Assembly: GCF_002849695.1 (NCBI RefSeq)
Contig: NZ_CP018937.1
Location: 1,488,001-1,552,000, forward strand
DNA: 64,000 nucleotides
DNA from: Bacteroides fragilis
Lineage (GTDB): Bacteria; Bacteroidota; Bacteroidia; Bacteroidales; Bacteroidaceae
Direction of reading: 5' to 3'
Below are positions 16,622 through 24,864 of the stretch, one piece after another. A program made the position numbers and the translations under genes. The first letter of the stretch is position 1. Every line of letters starts with the position of its first letter. The notes under the pieces are model-generated. The model had not been told where the DNA came from. It saw only the letters and a list, made by a program, of their open reading frames with translations, and searched no databases.

Positions 16622-18685
16622 ATGAAGCAAATACATTTAGATTGCCTGGCAGTGAAGCTGTTTCTCTTTTTTTCTCTTTTAAGTTTGCCGTCCGGGGCAC
16701 AGAGCATTTTTCAGAAATACGATCGTTTCCTGACGGAACCTCGTTCATACGTGTGTTATCGTGTGGACGGTAAACTGAAAATAGATGGTAAACTGGATGA
16801 AGTTTCATGGCAGAAGGCAAAATCGACAGCTCCGTTTGTAGATATCAGTGGCGAAGGATTCCCTACGCCTAAATATGAAACTACAGCTAAGATGTTGTGG
16901 GATGATGAATATTTGTATGTCGGGGCAATTTTACAGGAAGACGACATCAAGGCACGTCTTACTCAGCGGGATACCATTATTTACTATGATAATGATTTTG
17001 AGGTTTTTATAGATCCTGATTGGGATGGACACAACTATTTTGAAATAGAGACCAATGCCCGGGGTGTTATATTCGATTTGATGCTGGACAAGCCTTATCG
17101 GTCAGGAGGCAACTTTATGGTGCAATGGGATTGTCCGGGATTAAAGTTGGCTATTCATCGTGAAGGTACGTTGAATAAATCGAAAGACAAAGATAAATAT
17201 TGGAGTGTGGAGATGGCTATTCCTCATAAGGCATTGACTATAAATTTTAACAACCCGTTGAAAGCAGGCAATTGCTGGCGAATTAACTTCTCACGGGTAC
17301 AGTGGTTGAAAGCCGGAGGGCCTGAAGAAAATTGGGTTTGGACACCTACGGGAAAGGTGGATATGCACATGCCGGATCGTTGGGGATATTTGTTTTTCGC
17401 TGACGAGGCAGTAGGAGCGCCCGAACGTACTGTTGCGCTACCGTATAATACTGCTGTGTATAAACTGCTTTGGGCTATGTTCTATGCACAGCAGGAGAGA
17501 TATGCAAAAGAGAAAAACTATTTACGTACGGAAAAAGATTTTTTCCTGACGGATGCGGAGTTGAAAGGACTCCCACAGGGTGCGCAAATTTCAGTTGAGG
17601 CTACCCGGAATACATACCAGATAGCTATTACTGTTCCGGGTGAAAACAAGCGTTACGTTATTAATAATGAAGGACGTTTCTGGACAGAGAAGATTGCTCC
17701 GCGTCAGGTGAAGAACTGGGTATGGACACGTATAAATAAGAATAAAAGTGAAGCAGATTACCGTCAGTGGTTTGCTTTGCTTAAGGAGTGCGGAATCAGT
17801 GGGGTGATGTTTGAAGGGTATGATGAAAATCTATATCGCATGTGTAAAGAAGCCGGTCTTGAGGCCCATTTCTGGAAATGGACAATGAATCGTGCGGAAC
17901 TGCTGAACGTGCATCCCGATTGGTTTGCGGTGAACCGCAAGGGGGAATCTACGCATGATAAACCTGCTTATGTGGATTATTACCGTTTTCTCTGTCCTAA
18001 CCATGAAGGAGTGGCGCAATACCTGGCGGATGATTATGTGAAAATAGCTCATTTGCCTTATGTAGATGGGGTACATCTGGATTATGTTCGTTTTCCGGAT
18101 GTGGTTCTGCCTGTCAGTTTATGGAAAAATTATGGCATAGAGCAGACGAGTGAACATCCTGAATATGATTATTGCTATTGTGAGGTTTGTCGTGCCAAGT
18201 TTAAGGCGCAGACGGGACGTGATCCGTTGGAATTGAAGTATCCGATGGAAGATCAGTCATGGATCAATTTTCGTTTGGATGCCATTACCCGTGTTGTAGA
18301 CCGGATTACTGAAGCGGTGAAAGCTGACGGAAAAGCAATTTCTGCCGCAGTATTCCCGGGACCTTCTATGGCCAAGAAGATGGTACGTCAGGATTGGGGA
18401 AATTGGACACTGGATGCTTATTTCCCGATGATCTATAACGGCTTTTATTACGAAGGGCCGGAGTGGATCGGACGTTCGGTTCAAGAGAGTGTGAAGACGG
18501 TTGACGGACGTGCGAAAGTGTATGCAGGATTGATGTTTCCTGATATAAAAAATGATTTTGAGAAAGCATTGGATGAGGCGTTTGATAATGGTGCGTCCGG
18601 TGTCTCTTTCTTTGACGGACCATCGGACGAATATCTTCATAAATTTAAAGCTTATCTGGATAAGAAGGGATTAAAAACGGAATAA
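16622..18685 (+). CDS. Secreted CBM9-like plus family-10-type glycosylhydrolase-like protein
   Basis: 687 residues. Residues 1-26 are a signal peptide ending SGA/Q. Residues about 45-260 form a CBM9-like domain ('GKLKIDGKLDEVSWQKA', 'LWDDEYLYVGAI', 'DNDFEVFIDPDWDGHNYFE'). After a linker, residues about 360-680 are a TIM-barrel of the GHL10/putative-glycosidase kind, with 'VDGVHLDYVRFPD' near residue 480 holding candidate catalytic acids and 'LDAYFPMIYNGFYYEGPEW' near residue 600. Four Cys in 'YCYCEVCRAKF' may bind metal or form a disulfide. Substrate unknown. Single gene with its own promoter, not part of a SusCD locus. Likely periplasmic or surface. Confidence 0.75.
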   Translation: MKQIHLDCLAVKLFLFFSLLSLPSGAQSIFQKYDRFLTEPRSYVCYRVDGKLKIDGKLDEVSWQKAKSTAPFVDISGEGFPTPKYETTAKMLWDDEYLYVGAILQEDDIKARLTQRDTIIYYDNDFEVFIDPDWDGHNYFEIETNARGVIFDLMLDKPYRSGGNFMVQWDCPGLKLAIHREGTLNKSKDKDKYWSVEMAIPHKALTINFNNPLKAGNCWRINFSRVQWLKAGGPEENWVWTPTGKVDMHMPDRWGYLFFADEAVGAPERTVALPYNTAVYKLLWAMFYAQQERYAKEKNYLRTEKDFFLTDAELKGLPQGAQISVEATRNTYQIAITVPGENKRYVINNEGRFWTEKIAPRQVKNWVWTRINKNKSEADYRQWFALLKECGISGVMFEGYDENLYRMCKEAGLEAHFWKWTMNRAELLNVHPDWFAVNRKGESTHDKPAYVDYYRFLCPNHEGVAQYLADDYVKIAHLPYVDGVHLDYVRFPDVVLPVSLWKNYGIEQTSEHPEYDYCYCEVCRAKFKAQTGRDPLELKYPMEDQSWINFRLDAITRVVDRITEAVKADGKAISAAVFPGPSMAKKMVRQDWGNWTLDAYFPMIYNGFYYEGPEWIGRSVQESVKTVDGRAKVYAGLMFPDIKNDFEKALDEAFDNGASGVSFFDGPSDEYLHKFKAYLDKKGLKTE

Positions 18686-18734
18686 AGCCTGTGAAATATG
18701 AATGCTTTAATCAAATGTTATAAAGGATAACAAT

Positions 18735-19544
18735 ATGCCTATTATCGAAATATCATCCTTGTCCCATCCCGGAGTAGAGATATTCAGTACCCTTACCGAA
18801 GCTCAGTTGCGTAATCGCCTCGAGCCTGAAAAGGGGTTGTTTATAGCGGAAAGTCCCAAAGTCATTAAAGTGGCTTTGGATGCAGGCTATGAACCTTTAG
18901 CAATTTTGTGTGAGCAAAAACATATCACGGGGGATGCTGCGAATATCATTGAACGCTGTGGTGATATACCCGTCTATACAGGTGACAGAGAACTGCTTGC
19001 TACGCTGACCGGATACGTTTTGACACGTGGTGTACTTTGTGCCATGCGTCTTCCGGTTCTGCGAAGTATGGAGGAAGTATGCCGGAGAGCCAGGCGCATC
19101 GTGATCATAGACGGGGTGGTGGATACTACCAATATCGGTGCCATCTTCCGTTCGGCGGCCGCTCTCGGAATAGATGCGGTATTACTAACCCGCAACTCTT
19201 GTAGTCCATTAAACCGACGTGCGATCCGAGTGTCTATGGGGGCGGTCTTCCTTGTACCATGGACTTGGCTGGATGGTCCTCTCAGTGATCTGGCTCGGTG
19301 GGGCTTCCGTACGGTTGCCATGGCGCTTACGGATAATTCTATTTCCATCGATGATCCTGTGCTGACAACCGAACCCAAGTTGGCTATTGTGATGGGTACC
19401 GAGGGAAACGGGCTCTCGCATGAGAGGATTGCCGAAGCGGACTATGTCGTTCGCATCCCTATGTCACATGGGGTCGATTCGCTCAATGTGGCTGCTGCGT
19501 CTGCCATCGCTTTCTGGCAACTTCGTGCTGAGAAAGAGTATTAG
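18735..19544 (+). CDS. SpoU/TrmH-family RNA 2'-O-methyltransferase
   Basis: 269 residues. An N-terminal substrate-binding domain (residues 1-95, 'KGLFIAESPKVIKVALDAGY') is followed by the SPOUT knot. Motif 1 is 'GVVDTTNIGAIFRSAAALGI' near residue 128, motif 2 is 'IVMGTEGNGLS' near residue 219 and motif 3 is 'IPMSHGVDSLNVAAASAI' near residue 241, which bind S-adenosylmethionine. It methylates a ribose 2'-OH in tRNA or rRNA; the exact nucleotide cannot be told. Single gene, with a bidirectional terminator at 19598-19623 shared with the convergent HIU hydrolase. Confidence 0.92.
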   Translation: MPIIEISSLSHPGVEIFSTLTEAQLRNRLEPEKGLFIAESPKVIKVALDAGYEPLAILCEQKHITGDAANIIERCGDIPVYTGDRELLATLTGYVLTRGVLCAMRLPVLRSMEEVCRRARRIVIIDGVVDTTNIGAIFRSAAALGIDAVLLTRNSCSPLNRRAIRVSMGAVFLVPWTWLDGPLSDLARWGFRTVAMALTDNSISIDDPVLTTEPKLAIVMGTEGNGLSHERIAEADYVVRIPMSHGVDSLNVAAASAIAFWQLRAEKEY

Positions 19545-19597
19545 TGAATACAAAGAGTAATGTATAATGTAGAAGAACAGAAATGAAAGATAACGAG

Positions 19598-19623
19598 TAA
19601 GGCAGCCTCATAAGGCTGCCTTA
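19598..19623. terminator. Bidirectional terminator
   Basis: 12-bp stem TAAGGCAGCCT / AGGCTGCCTTA with loop CATA between the convergent methyltransferase and HIU hydrolase genes. Confidence 0.85.
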
Positions 19624-19649
19624 CTTTATAAATTGTAATAAGGAATATA

Positions 19650-20072
19650 TTAATTCCCTCTGTATGTAGAATACCCGTTGGCTGACATAGTAATGGGAAT
19701 ATGATAATGCTTTTTGCCTTCAATTCTAAATATAACTTCGACAAACGGATAGATTGATTTTAAGCCTTGTTTCAGGAAATAAGGCTCTGTATAAAATTTA
19801 AGCATATATATACCTGTATTATCCTCTATGCCTGGTAAAAAATTGGAGATTCTTCCATTTACATCAGTCTTGCCGGTTGCAATCTGTTTCCATTGGCTTG
19901 GGGTGGAAGGATTTAATTTATAGAGGGTGATGTCAACTCCTTGTGCCGGTTCTCCTTTACTAATATCAAGTATGTGTGTACTTAGCTGATGGCTTTCTGT
20001 TTGGGCATAGATAGAGAAGGGCAGGAGGAATAAAATAATAATTACCGAGAATTTCTTGATTAGTTGCGTCAT
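19650..20072 (-). CDS. Exported 5-hydroxyisourate hydrolase (transthyretin-related)
   Basis: 140 residues from ATG 20072; longer in-frame starts run through the ynfA remnant and are rejected. Residues 1-23 are a signal peptide ending IYA/Q. The mature protein has the TRP signatures 'LSTHILDISKGEPAQGV' (catalytic His), 'DVNGRISNFL' and the C-terminal 'HYHIPITMSANGYSTYRGN'. The C-terminal tetrapeptide of HIU hydrolases is YRGS; here it is YRGN. It hydrolyses 5-hydroxyisourate in urate breakdown, but no other purine gene is nearby, and the leader peptide places it in the periplasm, so the physiological substrate is uncertain. Confidence 0.85.
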   Translation of the reverse strand: MTQLIKKFSVIIILFLLPFSIYAQTESHQLSTHILDISKGEPAQGVDITLYKLNPSTPSQWKQIATGKTDVNGRISNFLPGIEDNTGIYMLKFYTEPYFLKQGLKSIYPFVEVIFRIEGKKHYHIPITMSANGYSTYRGN

Positions 20073-20118
20073 ATCTGTTTTCGTTATTATGATTATATAA
20101 TTAACAAATAAATTGAAT

Positions 20119-20253
20119 TTATGTTTGGTTTGGATCAAAGATGGATCTCCATACCGACTTACCCTCTTTAACCGATAACCATACCAGATATCCGCCACCA
20201 ATTTCACAAATGCCGGCAAGTATGAAGACTAAAATAGTTCTTAATATAAGCAT
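20119..20253 (-). pseudogene. YnfA/UPF0060 N-terminal remnant
   Basis: A 44-codon minus-strand ORF whose first 36 residues contain '[16 protein letters not shown]' and 'VKEGKSVW', the first two membrane helices of the YnfA small transporter family (normally about 108 residues). It stops at 20119 after 'SIFDPNQT', just before the HIU hydrolase start, so the last two helices are deleted. The ATG at 20253 is preceded by AT-rich sequence. Confidence 0.65.
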
Positions 20254-20481
20254 ATATTCATTTTTTTATTATTGGGTCACAAATATAGTTTAAAAAGAGA
20301 AGGATGAAATCAACTGGCTTCGATTTACATTCTCAAATTTGCTATGCCGGGAGGGATGCCGCTTGATATCCCGTCAATGATTGTACACTGAATACAGGGC
20401 ACATCATGACCGGAACATCAATGCGGCAATTAATTTTTAGTCGATTCCCGGCTCTCTCCGGTCTTAATCGTAAAAGGGCTG

Positions 20482-22155
20482 TTAATTGTTGGTTAATATT
20501 TCTACAGCCTGTTTTAACGTGCGATCAATATGGGTATAAGGTGAAAGGGCCATTTCATAAATTTCTTCTTCGGTTAGTGGTTCCATTAGGAAGTCCGGTT
20601 TAATCCCAATTCCTTCTATTACAGTATGAGTTGCATCCTGCATTGCAAGTAAAGGCATATAAAACTCTAAGTAATCACCGACTTTACCTCTCAGCCCTCC
20701 GTTAAACTGATCCGAATCTCCTAATCCGGCAGTTGCACCGGCACTATAATGTCCTACGACAGTGACATGTTTCCCCTGGCTTTTTAGCATTAGGGTACTG
20801 ATTTCAGACATACTTGCACTGTTCTTGTCTAAGAGAATAACTACCGGTATTTCTTTTTTTATCCCAATGTCTGTTGGCTTTGTCATGCAGGGTGTCCATG
20901 GGGTATAACTGAATGGATTATTGTCTTCTTTGAACCTCTGGTAGCCAAAGATGACGTCTTTGGTGATAAAGCGATCTGTAAATGTTCTTGCATCAAGAAC
21001 CATACCGCCACCGTTTCCTCTAAGATCCAGTATTATCTTTTTTATATCCCCGTTTTTGAGGGGTACCAGGAAATTCTTATAGAAATCTATCTTATATTGA
21101 TTGTTGATAACATTATCTATATCCGAGAGAAAAACTGTATACTCACATGCTAATTGTAAATGCTCGGTCGAGCGTTGTTTAAACCACTTGGTATAATTCG
21201 GATTTAGTTTAAACTCTTCCAGACCGCTTAGCTGTAATAGCTCTAAATTTATATTGGGTGCATTCTTTTTGGCTTTGAGTAATGCCTCGACAAAACTCTC
21301 GTCTATAGTTTCAGATTGCTTAAAGTTCTCTATTTTTTTTATTGCATCTTGCGCGATCTCGGACATCATAAAAGAGTTAAACTTATCTATATACTCTATA
21401 GACTTCTCAATCAGGACACTTTTTACAGCAGGGTCTTTTATTTTCGCTTCAATGGTATCTCTTATCTCTTTTCCTGTTAAATAATACGGGCTTTTATCAT
21501 CTATAACCAAGTATTCATCACCAAAAGAAACTATATAATCATTACTTATTGTAAACGACTTAAAACCGAAATAGTATATGTCGGGATTGTCTGATAAGAA
21601 GCCACCTAACATATCATTTTTATGTCCGAATACTCCTGTGTCAGGTTGTATCTTAGACTTCATATATTCATACTTTAGATCAAAAGGATAAGCATATATC
21701 TTGTCTTTACTCTTCATTCCACCATAAAAAATGGTGCTTTTGAAATAACTATGTGACACGGGAAGTGATATTTTCACATAGAAATGTCGGTCTATGATAG
21801 GATCAATGATTTCTGTAAAGTATTCTATTGCTTTGTTACAATCATCTGATATTTCAGCTTTGGTATACTGTTTATCCCTGTTAAACGTTTTTAATTCTTT
21901 GAACTTTGGAGTATATTCTTTATATATCGCTTCCCAGTTCAAACTACTCTGTTCGTAAAAATAATTGTATTTCTGGTTCATTGTATTCCAAAACACATCG
22001 AACAGGTCAGAATATGATTTTATATCACTTGCTGTATACCGTGTTGGTTCTTTGGTTGATTCTGTAACGTCTTCAACGCAACTTCCAGAAATAAAGAGCA
22101 CAAGAAATAAAAGAAAGAAGTGACGTAATGTCCAATTATATTTTTTAGTTTTCAT
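20482..22155 (-). CDS. S41-family peptidase lipoprotein
   Basis: 557 residues. Lipoprotein signal with lipobox 'ISGSC' (Cys near residue 26). The C-terminal third is an S41 (C-terminal-processing/tricorn-like) protease core: 'IILDLRGNGGGMVLDARTF' near residue 370, then 'ILLDKNSASMSEISTLML' with the catalytic Ser around residues 446-450, and 'GHYSAGATAGLGD'. The middle region (residues 90-330) is unlike PDZ domains of CtpA and is specific to Bacteroidetes. It is probably anchored to the outer membrane. It is the second gene of a two-gene operon behind a beta-barrel protein (11 nt gap), suggesting a joint role. Target unknown. Confidence 0.85.
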   Translation of the reverse strand: MKTKKYNWTLRHFFLLFLVLFISGSCVEDVTESTKEPTRYTASDIKSYSDLFDVFWNTMNQKYNYFYEQSSLNWEAIYKEYTPKFKELKTFNRDKQYTKAEISDDCNKAIEYFTEIIDPIIDRHFYVKISLPVSHSYFKSTIFYGGMKSKDKIYAYPFDLKYEYMKSKIQPDTGVFGHKNDMLGGFLSDNPDIYYFGFKSFTISNDYIVSFGDEYLVIDDKSPYYLTGKEIRDTIEAKIKDPAVKSVLIEKSIEYIDKFNSFMMSEIAQDAIKKIENFKQSETIDESFVEALLKAKKNAPNINLELLQLSGLEEFKLNPNYTKWFKQRSTEHLQLACEYTVFLSDIDNVINNQYKIDFYKNFLVPLKNGDIKKIILDLRGNGGGMVLDARTFTDRFITKDVIFGYQRFKEDNNPFSYTPWTPCMTKPTDIGIKKEIPVVILLDKNSASMSEISTLMLKSQGKHVTVVGHYSAGATAGLGDSDQFNGGLRGKVGDYLEFYMPLLAMQDATHTVIEGIGIKPDFLMEPLTEEEIYEMALSPYTHIDRTLKQAVEILTNN

Positions 22156-22166
22156 AATCTATAGTT

Positions 22167-22877
22167 TTAGAATTTATAGGCGATGCCCAATGATATTATG
22201 TTTGAGATTCTTCTCGATTTACGATTCGAAGAAGTTTTTGCTTTGTATATGTCGGTTAGACCATACTGATAGGTGTATGAAGCAAAAACATCGATCTTCT
22301 TAAAAGAATAACCGATTTCTCCTGTGCCCTCTATCCCGAACAGGTTTCTTTTCAAGTTATTTTCATTTCGCTTGAAATCATACGTTTCATTCACTTGAGC
22401 TCTGATATAGGAACCGTCTTTCTGTAATTGTGCAAAGATCGGGTATTCTCCTTTCCGGTGCATTCTTGTAAAGTATTCATAGTAAACACCGCCTTGAATT
22501 TTGAGCCATACACCATTCTCTTTATAAGGGTTATTGAAAATATATAACCCTACATTCAGCGGTACATTCATAAAGTTGTTTTTATACAGTGTATGCGTTC
22601 CCGTAATATTATCCGTCTTTTTATATTCATAGTTTCTTTGTATGAATCCCAGACCTGTTCCCACAATAAAGTCTTTAAAAAAGTTATATTCAAGATTTAC
22701 ACCGGTTGCAACCCCTGTTTGGGTATTGTAACGTGTATTGACCAGATTGGAAACGTCGCTACTTAAAATACTCCTGGAGATACCGACATCCAAACTAACT
22801 TTTAATTTCTGTGCTTTTACAGATGAAGGAATTGTTATAATTCCTAACAGAATGAAAATTGCTACTTGTTTTTTCAT
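22167..22877 (-). CDS. Outer-membrane beta-barrel protein (PorT-like)
   Basis: 236 residues from ATG 22877 (MKKQVAIFILLG...; the longer start adds 8 residues without a ribosome site). A signal peptide ends VKA/Q. The mature part alternates aromatic and hydrophobic residues in amphipathic strands ('GVNLEYNFFKDFIVGTGLGF', 'VWLKIQGGVYYEYFTR', 'KIDVFASYTYQYGLTD') and ends with 'IISLGIAYKF', a terminal aromatic typical of beta-barrel insertion. It resembles the small 8-stranded PorT/OmpW-like Bacteroidetes barrels. First gene of the operon with the S41 lipoprotein. Confidence 0.8.
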   Translation of the reverse strand: MKKQVAIFILLGIITIPSSVKAQKLKVSLDVGISRSILSSDVSNLVNTRYNTQTGVATGVNLEYNFFKDFIVGTGLGFIQRNYEYKKTDNITGTHTLYKNNFMNVPLNVGLYIFNNPYKENGVWLKIQGGVYYEYFTRMHRKGEYPIFAQLQKDGSYIRAQVNETYDFKRNENNLKRNLFGIEGTGEIGYSFKKIDVFASYTYQYGLTDIYKAKTSSNRKSRRISNIISLGIAYKF

Positions 22878-23364
22878 AAAATTAATGTTTAAATTAAACA
22901 AAGAACCAAACGGATGTTGTGGTTCGAATAAGTAAATTATGGTGGATTAAATTAGGTATAATACGAACAGGTATCGACTGTGTATTAATGCTGTCACGAG
23001 AAACGTGCAACGGAACTGTATCATCAATGGGATTTTATGCTACTCAGATCCATAGCATGCTCAATCATATTCAGGTATCTTATGATTGAAATATCACTTG
23101 GCGAATTCTTCTTGTGGAAAGAATTCGCCTACATCTGATTATCTCTATAAACTTTAAATTTCTTCATATATATTCAGGTTTTGATTAAAATAGGTACTTC
23201 TATATTTTACAAAACTATTATTCTATGCCGGAAAACAAACACATTTCATTGCTTTTTTTTAAAATTTATATGAAAAATACCACAAATATGTTAGATGATA
23301 TTGGTAATATTACCTTTCCGGTATCCATCTGACTGATGCTATTTCGTTTTTTTCTCTTCGATTT
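22878..23364. other. Non-coding spacer with two hairpins
   Basis: About 490 nt with no supported ORF. Two perfect inverted repeats lie side by side: TCAATCATA / TATGATTGA (23061-23089) and GGCGAATTCTT / AAGAATTCGCC (23100-23129). Neither is followed by a T run. They may be part of an untranslated or decayed transcript. Confidence 0.4.
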
Positions 23365-23416
23365 AAAAGAAATCTCCCGGTTTTCGGAAGGCCAATATGC
23401 TCATCAGAAATTCATA

Positions 23417-23448
23417 ATTGTTCCCGCTCTTTTTATCCCATATTTTTG
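23417..23448 (+). promoter_or_regulatory. Cassette promoter, copy C
   Basis: ATTG 23417-23420, 20 nt, TATTTTTG 23441-23448. The conserved upstream block (GAAATCTCCCGGTTTTCGGA from about 23369) matches that of copy F at 25263. Confidence 0.7.
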
Positions 23449-23530
23449 TATCGTAAGCTTGCAGAAATAGTTAAAACGATAGGCGGGTTTCGAAAAGCCT
23501 TTGATAGAGTAGAATAATATTTTTAGGGTT
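23449..23530 (+). promoter_or_regulatory. Conserved leader element, copy C
   Basis: GTAAGCTTGC near 23452 (one mismatch to the copy A palindrome), AGAAATAGTTAA, then the core GATAGGCGGGTTTCGAAAAG followed by CC, ending at 23499, and TTGATAGAGTAGAA. The start codon of the propeller-like gene lies 31 nt downstream. Confidence 0.65.
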
Positions 23531-24460
23531 ATGAATGAAAAGATGGATACAGCAGGTTTCAACATAGGAAATATTGCGGGTAACGGAAAAGCGGGCAACC
23601 TGCTTAATGTGAAAGGTATGAAGAGAGGAAATTGGAGTTATTTCTTTTCACCAATGGTGAGATTTGAGGAGAATGGTCAGAATTTTCTTTTTTCTCATAG
23701 TGCTGATGGAAATAAGATTAAGTTGTCATCTCTGACGTCAGAGGGAGAAGGTCAGGTTTTTATCGATGATAAATGGCATTGGTATTATAATTCTCAGGTT
23801 CCGTTTGTTGAGAATGGAAAAAATTACATATTCTGTTATAGTAACAGAGGAAATCGGTGGTTTATTTCTGAGTTATCTACTAAATGGGATGGACAGAAAG
23901 AAATAAAAAATGGCCAGGGATTCGGCAAAGACTATGATGTTATGATCCCCTTTAATGAAAACGGTAAAAATTATATTTTTGCTCATAGCAGTTCGGATAA
24001 GAGTTGGTTTATGACTGAGTTGTCCACTAATTGGGATGGAAAGAACAGAATTAAAGAAGGGCGTTGGGCACGTTTTTACAAGGTTTTGATACCTTTTGTC
24101 GAAAATGGGCGTAGTTATTTGTTTGCGCATAGTGCACAAGACAATCGATGGTTTGTTTCTGAGTTATCTACAAAATGGAACGGTCAATCAGAATTGAGAT
24201 GTGGCAATTGGGCACGCTATTACCCAAGTGTGACTGCATTTGTGCATTTGGGCAAACCTATTGCATATTTCCACAGCGAGAAAGATAGACGTTGGTTTAT
24301 GTGGGAACTTTCTACAGATAGAAAAACAGACAAAGATTTAAATAATGGAAATCTTGATTCGTTTTATGATACGGTTACTTCGTTCAAAGAGAATCAAGCA
24401 TGTTATATACTTGCACAAAGCAGCAAAACCAAGGAGTTCTTTATTTGTCCGGTACTTTAG
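23531..24460 (+). CDS. Six-repeat, probable beta-propeller (lectin-like) protein
   Basis: 309 residues without signal peptide. From residue 33 the chain is six repeats of about 50 residues with consensus W-x3-Y..-PF-ENG-x2-Y-FAHS-x4-RWF-x-ELSTKWDG. Units begin near residues 33, 82, 131, 180, 229 and 278; the last is shorter and diverged. The periodicity and the aromatic/His positions suggest a six-bladed propeller such as in fucose-binding or PLL-type lectins; this is inference from repeat count. It stands alone behind promoter and leader C, with leader D beginning 18 nt after its stop. Not recognised as a named family. Confidence 0.6.
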   Translation: MNEKMDTAGFNIGNIAGNGKAGNLLNVKGMKRGNWSYFFSPMVRFEENGQNFLFSHSADGNKIKLSSLTSEGEGQVFIDDKWHWYYNSQVPFVENGKNYIFCYSNRGNRWFISELSTKWDGQKEIKNGQGFGKDYDVMIPFNENGKNYIFAHSSSDKSWFMTELSTNWDGKNRIKEGRWARFYKVLIPFVENGRSYLFAHSAQDNRWFVSELSTKWNGQSELRCGNWARYYPSVTAFVHLGKPIAYFHSEKDRRWFMWELSTDRKTDKDLNNGNLDSFYDTVTSFKENQACYILAQSSKTKEFFICPVL

Positions 24461-24477
24461 TTGATGTGCTTTAAATG

Positions 24478-24532
24478 TTATGGGCGGGTTCTGAAAAGCG
24501 ATGATAGGGCAGGAAGAAATATCCGAGGTAGT
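24478..24532 (+). promoter_or_regulatory. Conserved leader element, copy D (intercistronic, diverged)
   Basis: TTATGGGCGGGTTCTGAAAA followed by GCGATGATAGGGCAGGAAGA. It differs from the consensus at AGGC (GGGC) and GCC (GCG). It follows the propeller-like ORF at the same distance as copy B follows the papain-like ORF, and a start codon lies 33 nt after the core. Confidence 0.55.
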
Positions 24533-24651
24533 ATGGAAATATGTTACTTGAATAGTAAATCGGTACCTCTGGCACCCAAAGTGGCTATCTCCAAATATTG
24601 TGTAAACGGAAAACTACGCGATTCTTCTCGTTGTTTCTCTTATAATCGTGT

Positions 24652-24680
24652 AAGGCTCCGGATCGGAAGATTCGGAGCTT
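24652..24680 (+). terminator. Terminator-like hairpin
   Basis: Stem AAGGCTCCGGATC / GATTCGGAGCTT with a GGAA loop; the following ATTGTGTATTT is only weakly T-rich. Similar in form to the terminators of both PepSY-like genes. Confidence 0.5.
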
Positions 24681-24682
24681 AT

Positions 24683-24730
24683 TGTGTATTTATTCCCCAA
24701 AGTGTGTGTCTATTCCCCATTTATTTCCCA
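24683..24730 (+). promoter_or_regulatory. Candidate activator sites upstream of second sigma-54 promoter
   Basis: Direct repeats TGTGTATTTATTCCCCA (24683-24699) and TGTGTGTCTATTCCCCA (24703-24719), 20 nt apart, then a half copy TTTATTTCCCA. They fit TGTG-N6-TTCCMCA, as does the palindrome at 14322 upstream of the paralogue, and lie 70-125 nt upstream of the -12 element. Confidence 0.5.
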
Positions 24731-24795
24731 ATCTTTTTTTATTATATTGAATGTAACTTGCTGTTTTATAGTTGATTTGTGGCCTGTTAGTATTC

Positions 24796-24811
24796 TGGCA
24801 TGTCCTTTGCC
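24796..24811 (+). promoter_or_regulatory. Sigma-54-type promoter of PepSY-like gene 2
   Basis: TGGCATGTCCTTTGCC, with -24 GG and -12 GC correctly spaced. It lies 54 nt upstream of the ATG at 24865. Compare TGGCATGTGTATTGCA in front of the paralogue at 14515. Confidence 0.65.
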
Positions 24812-24864
24812 TTTTATTTGGCATAAGAGTTAGTTTTAATTATTCACACTAAAAAATTACGATT

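Larger units (their letters stand above)
24533..24775 (+). pseudogene. Possible truncated ORF behind leader D
   Basis: An ATG at 24533 opens a frame beginning MEICYLNSKSVPLAPKVA. After about 35 codons it reads through the terminator-like hairpin at 24652-24680 and the activator-type repeats, giving a Phe/Tyr-rich tail that is unlikely to be real. It is best seen as the start of a leader-D gene cut short by fusion to the upstream region of PepSY-like gene 2. Confidence 0.35.

Noticed and set aside
24461..24775. 104-residue ORF as a real gene
   Set aside because: It begins inside leader D and reads through a hairpin and the activator-type repeats; only the part from 24533 may be a remnant.
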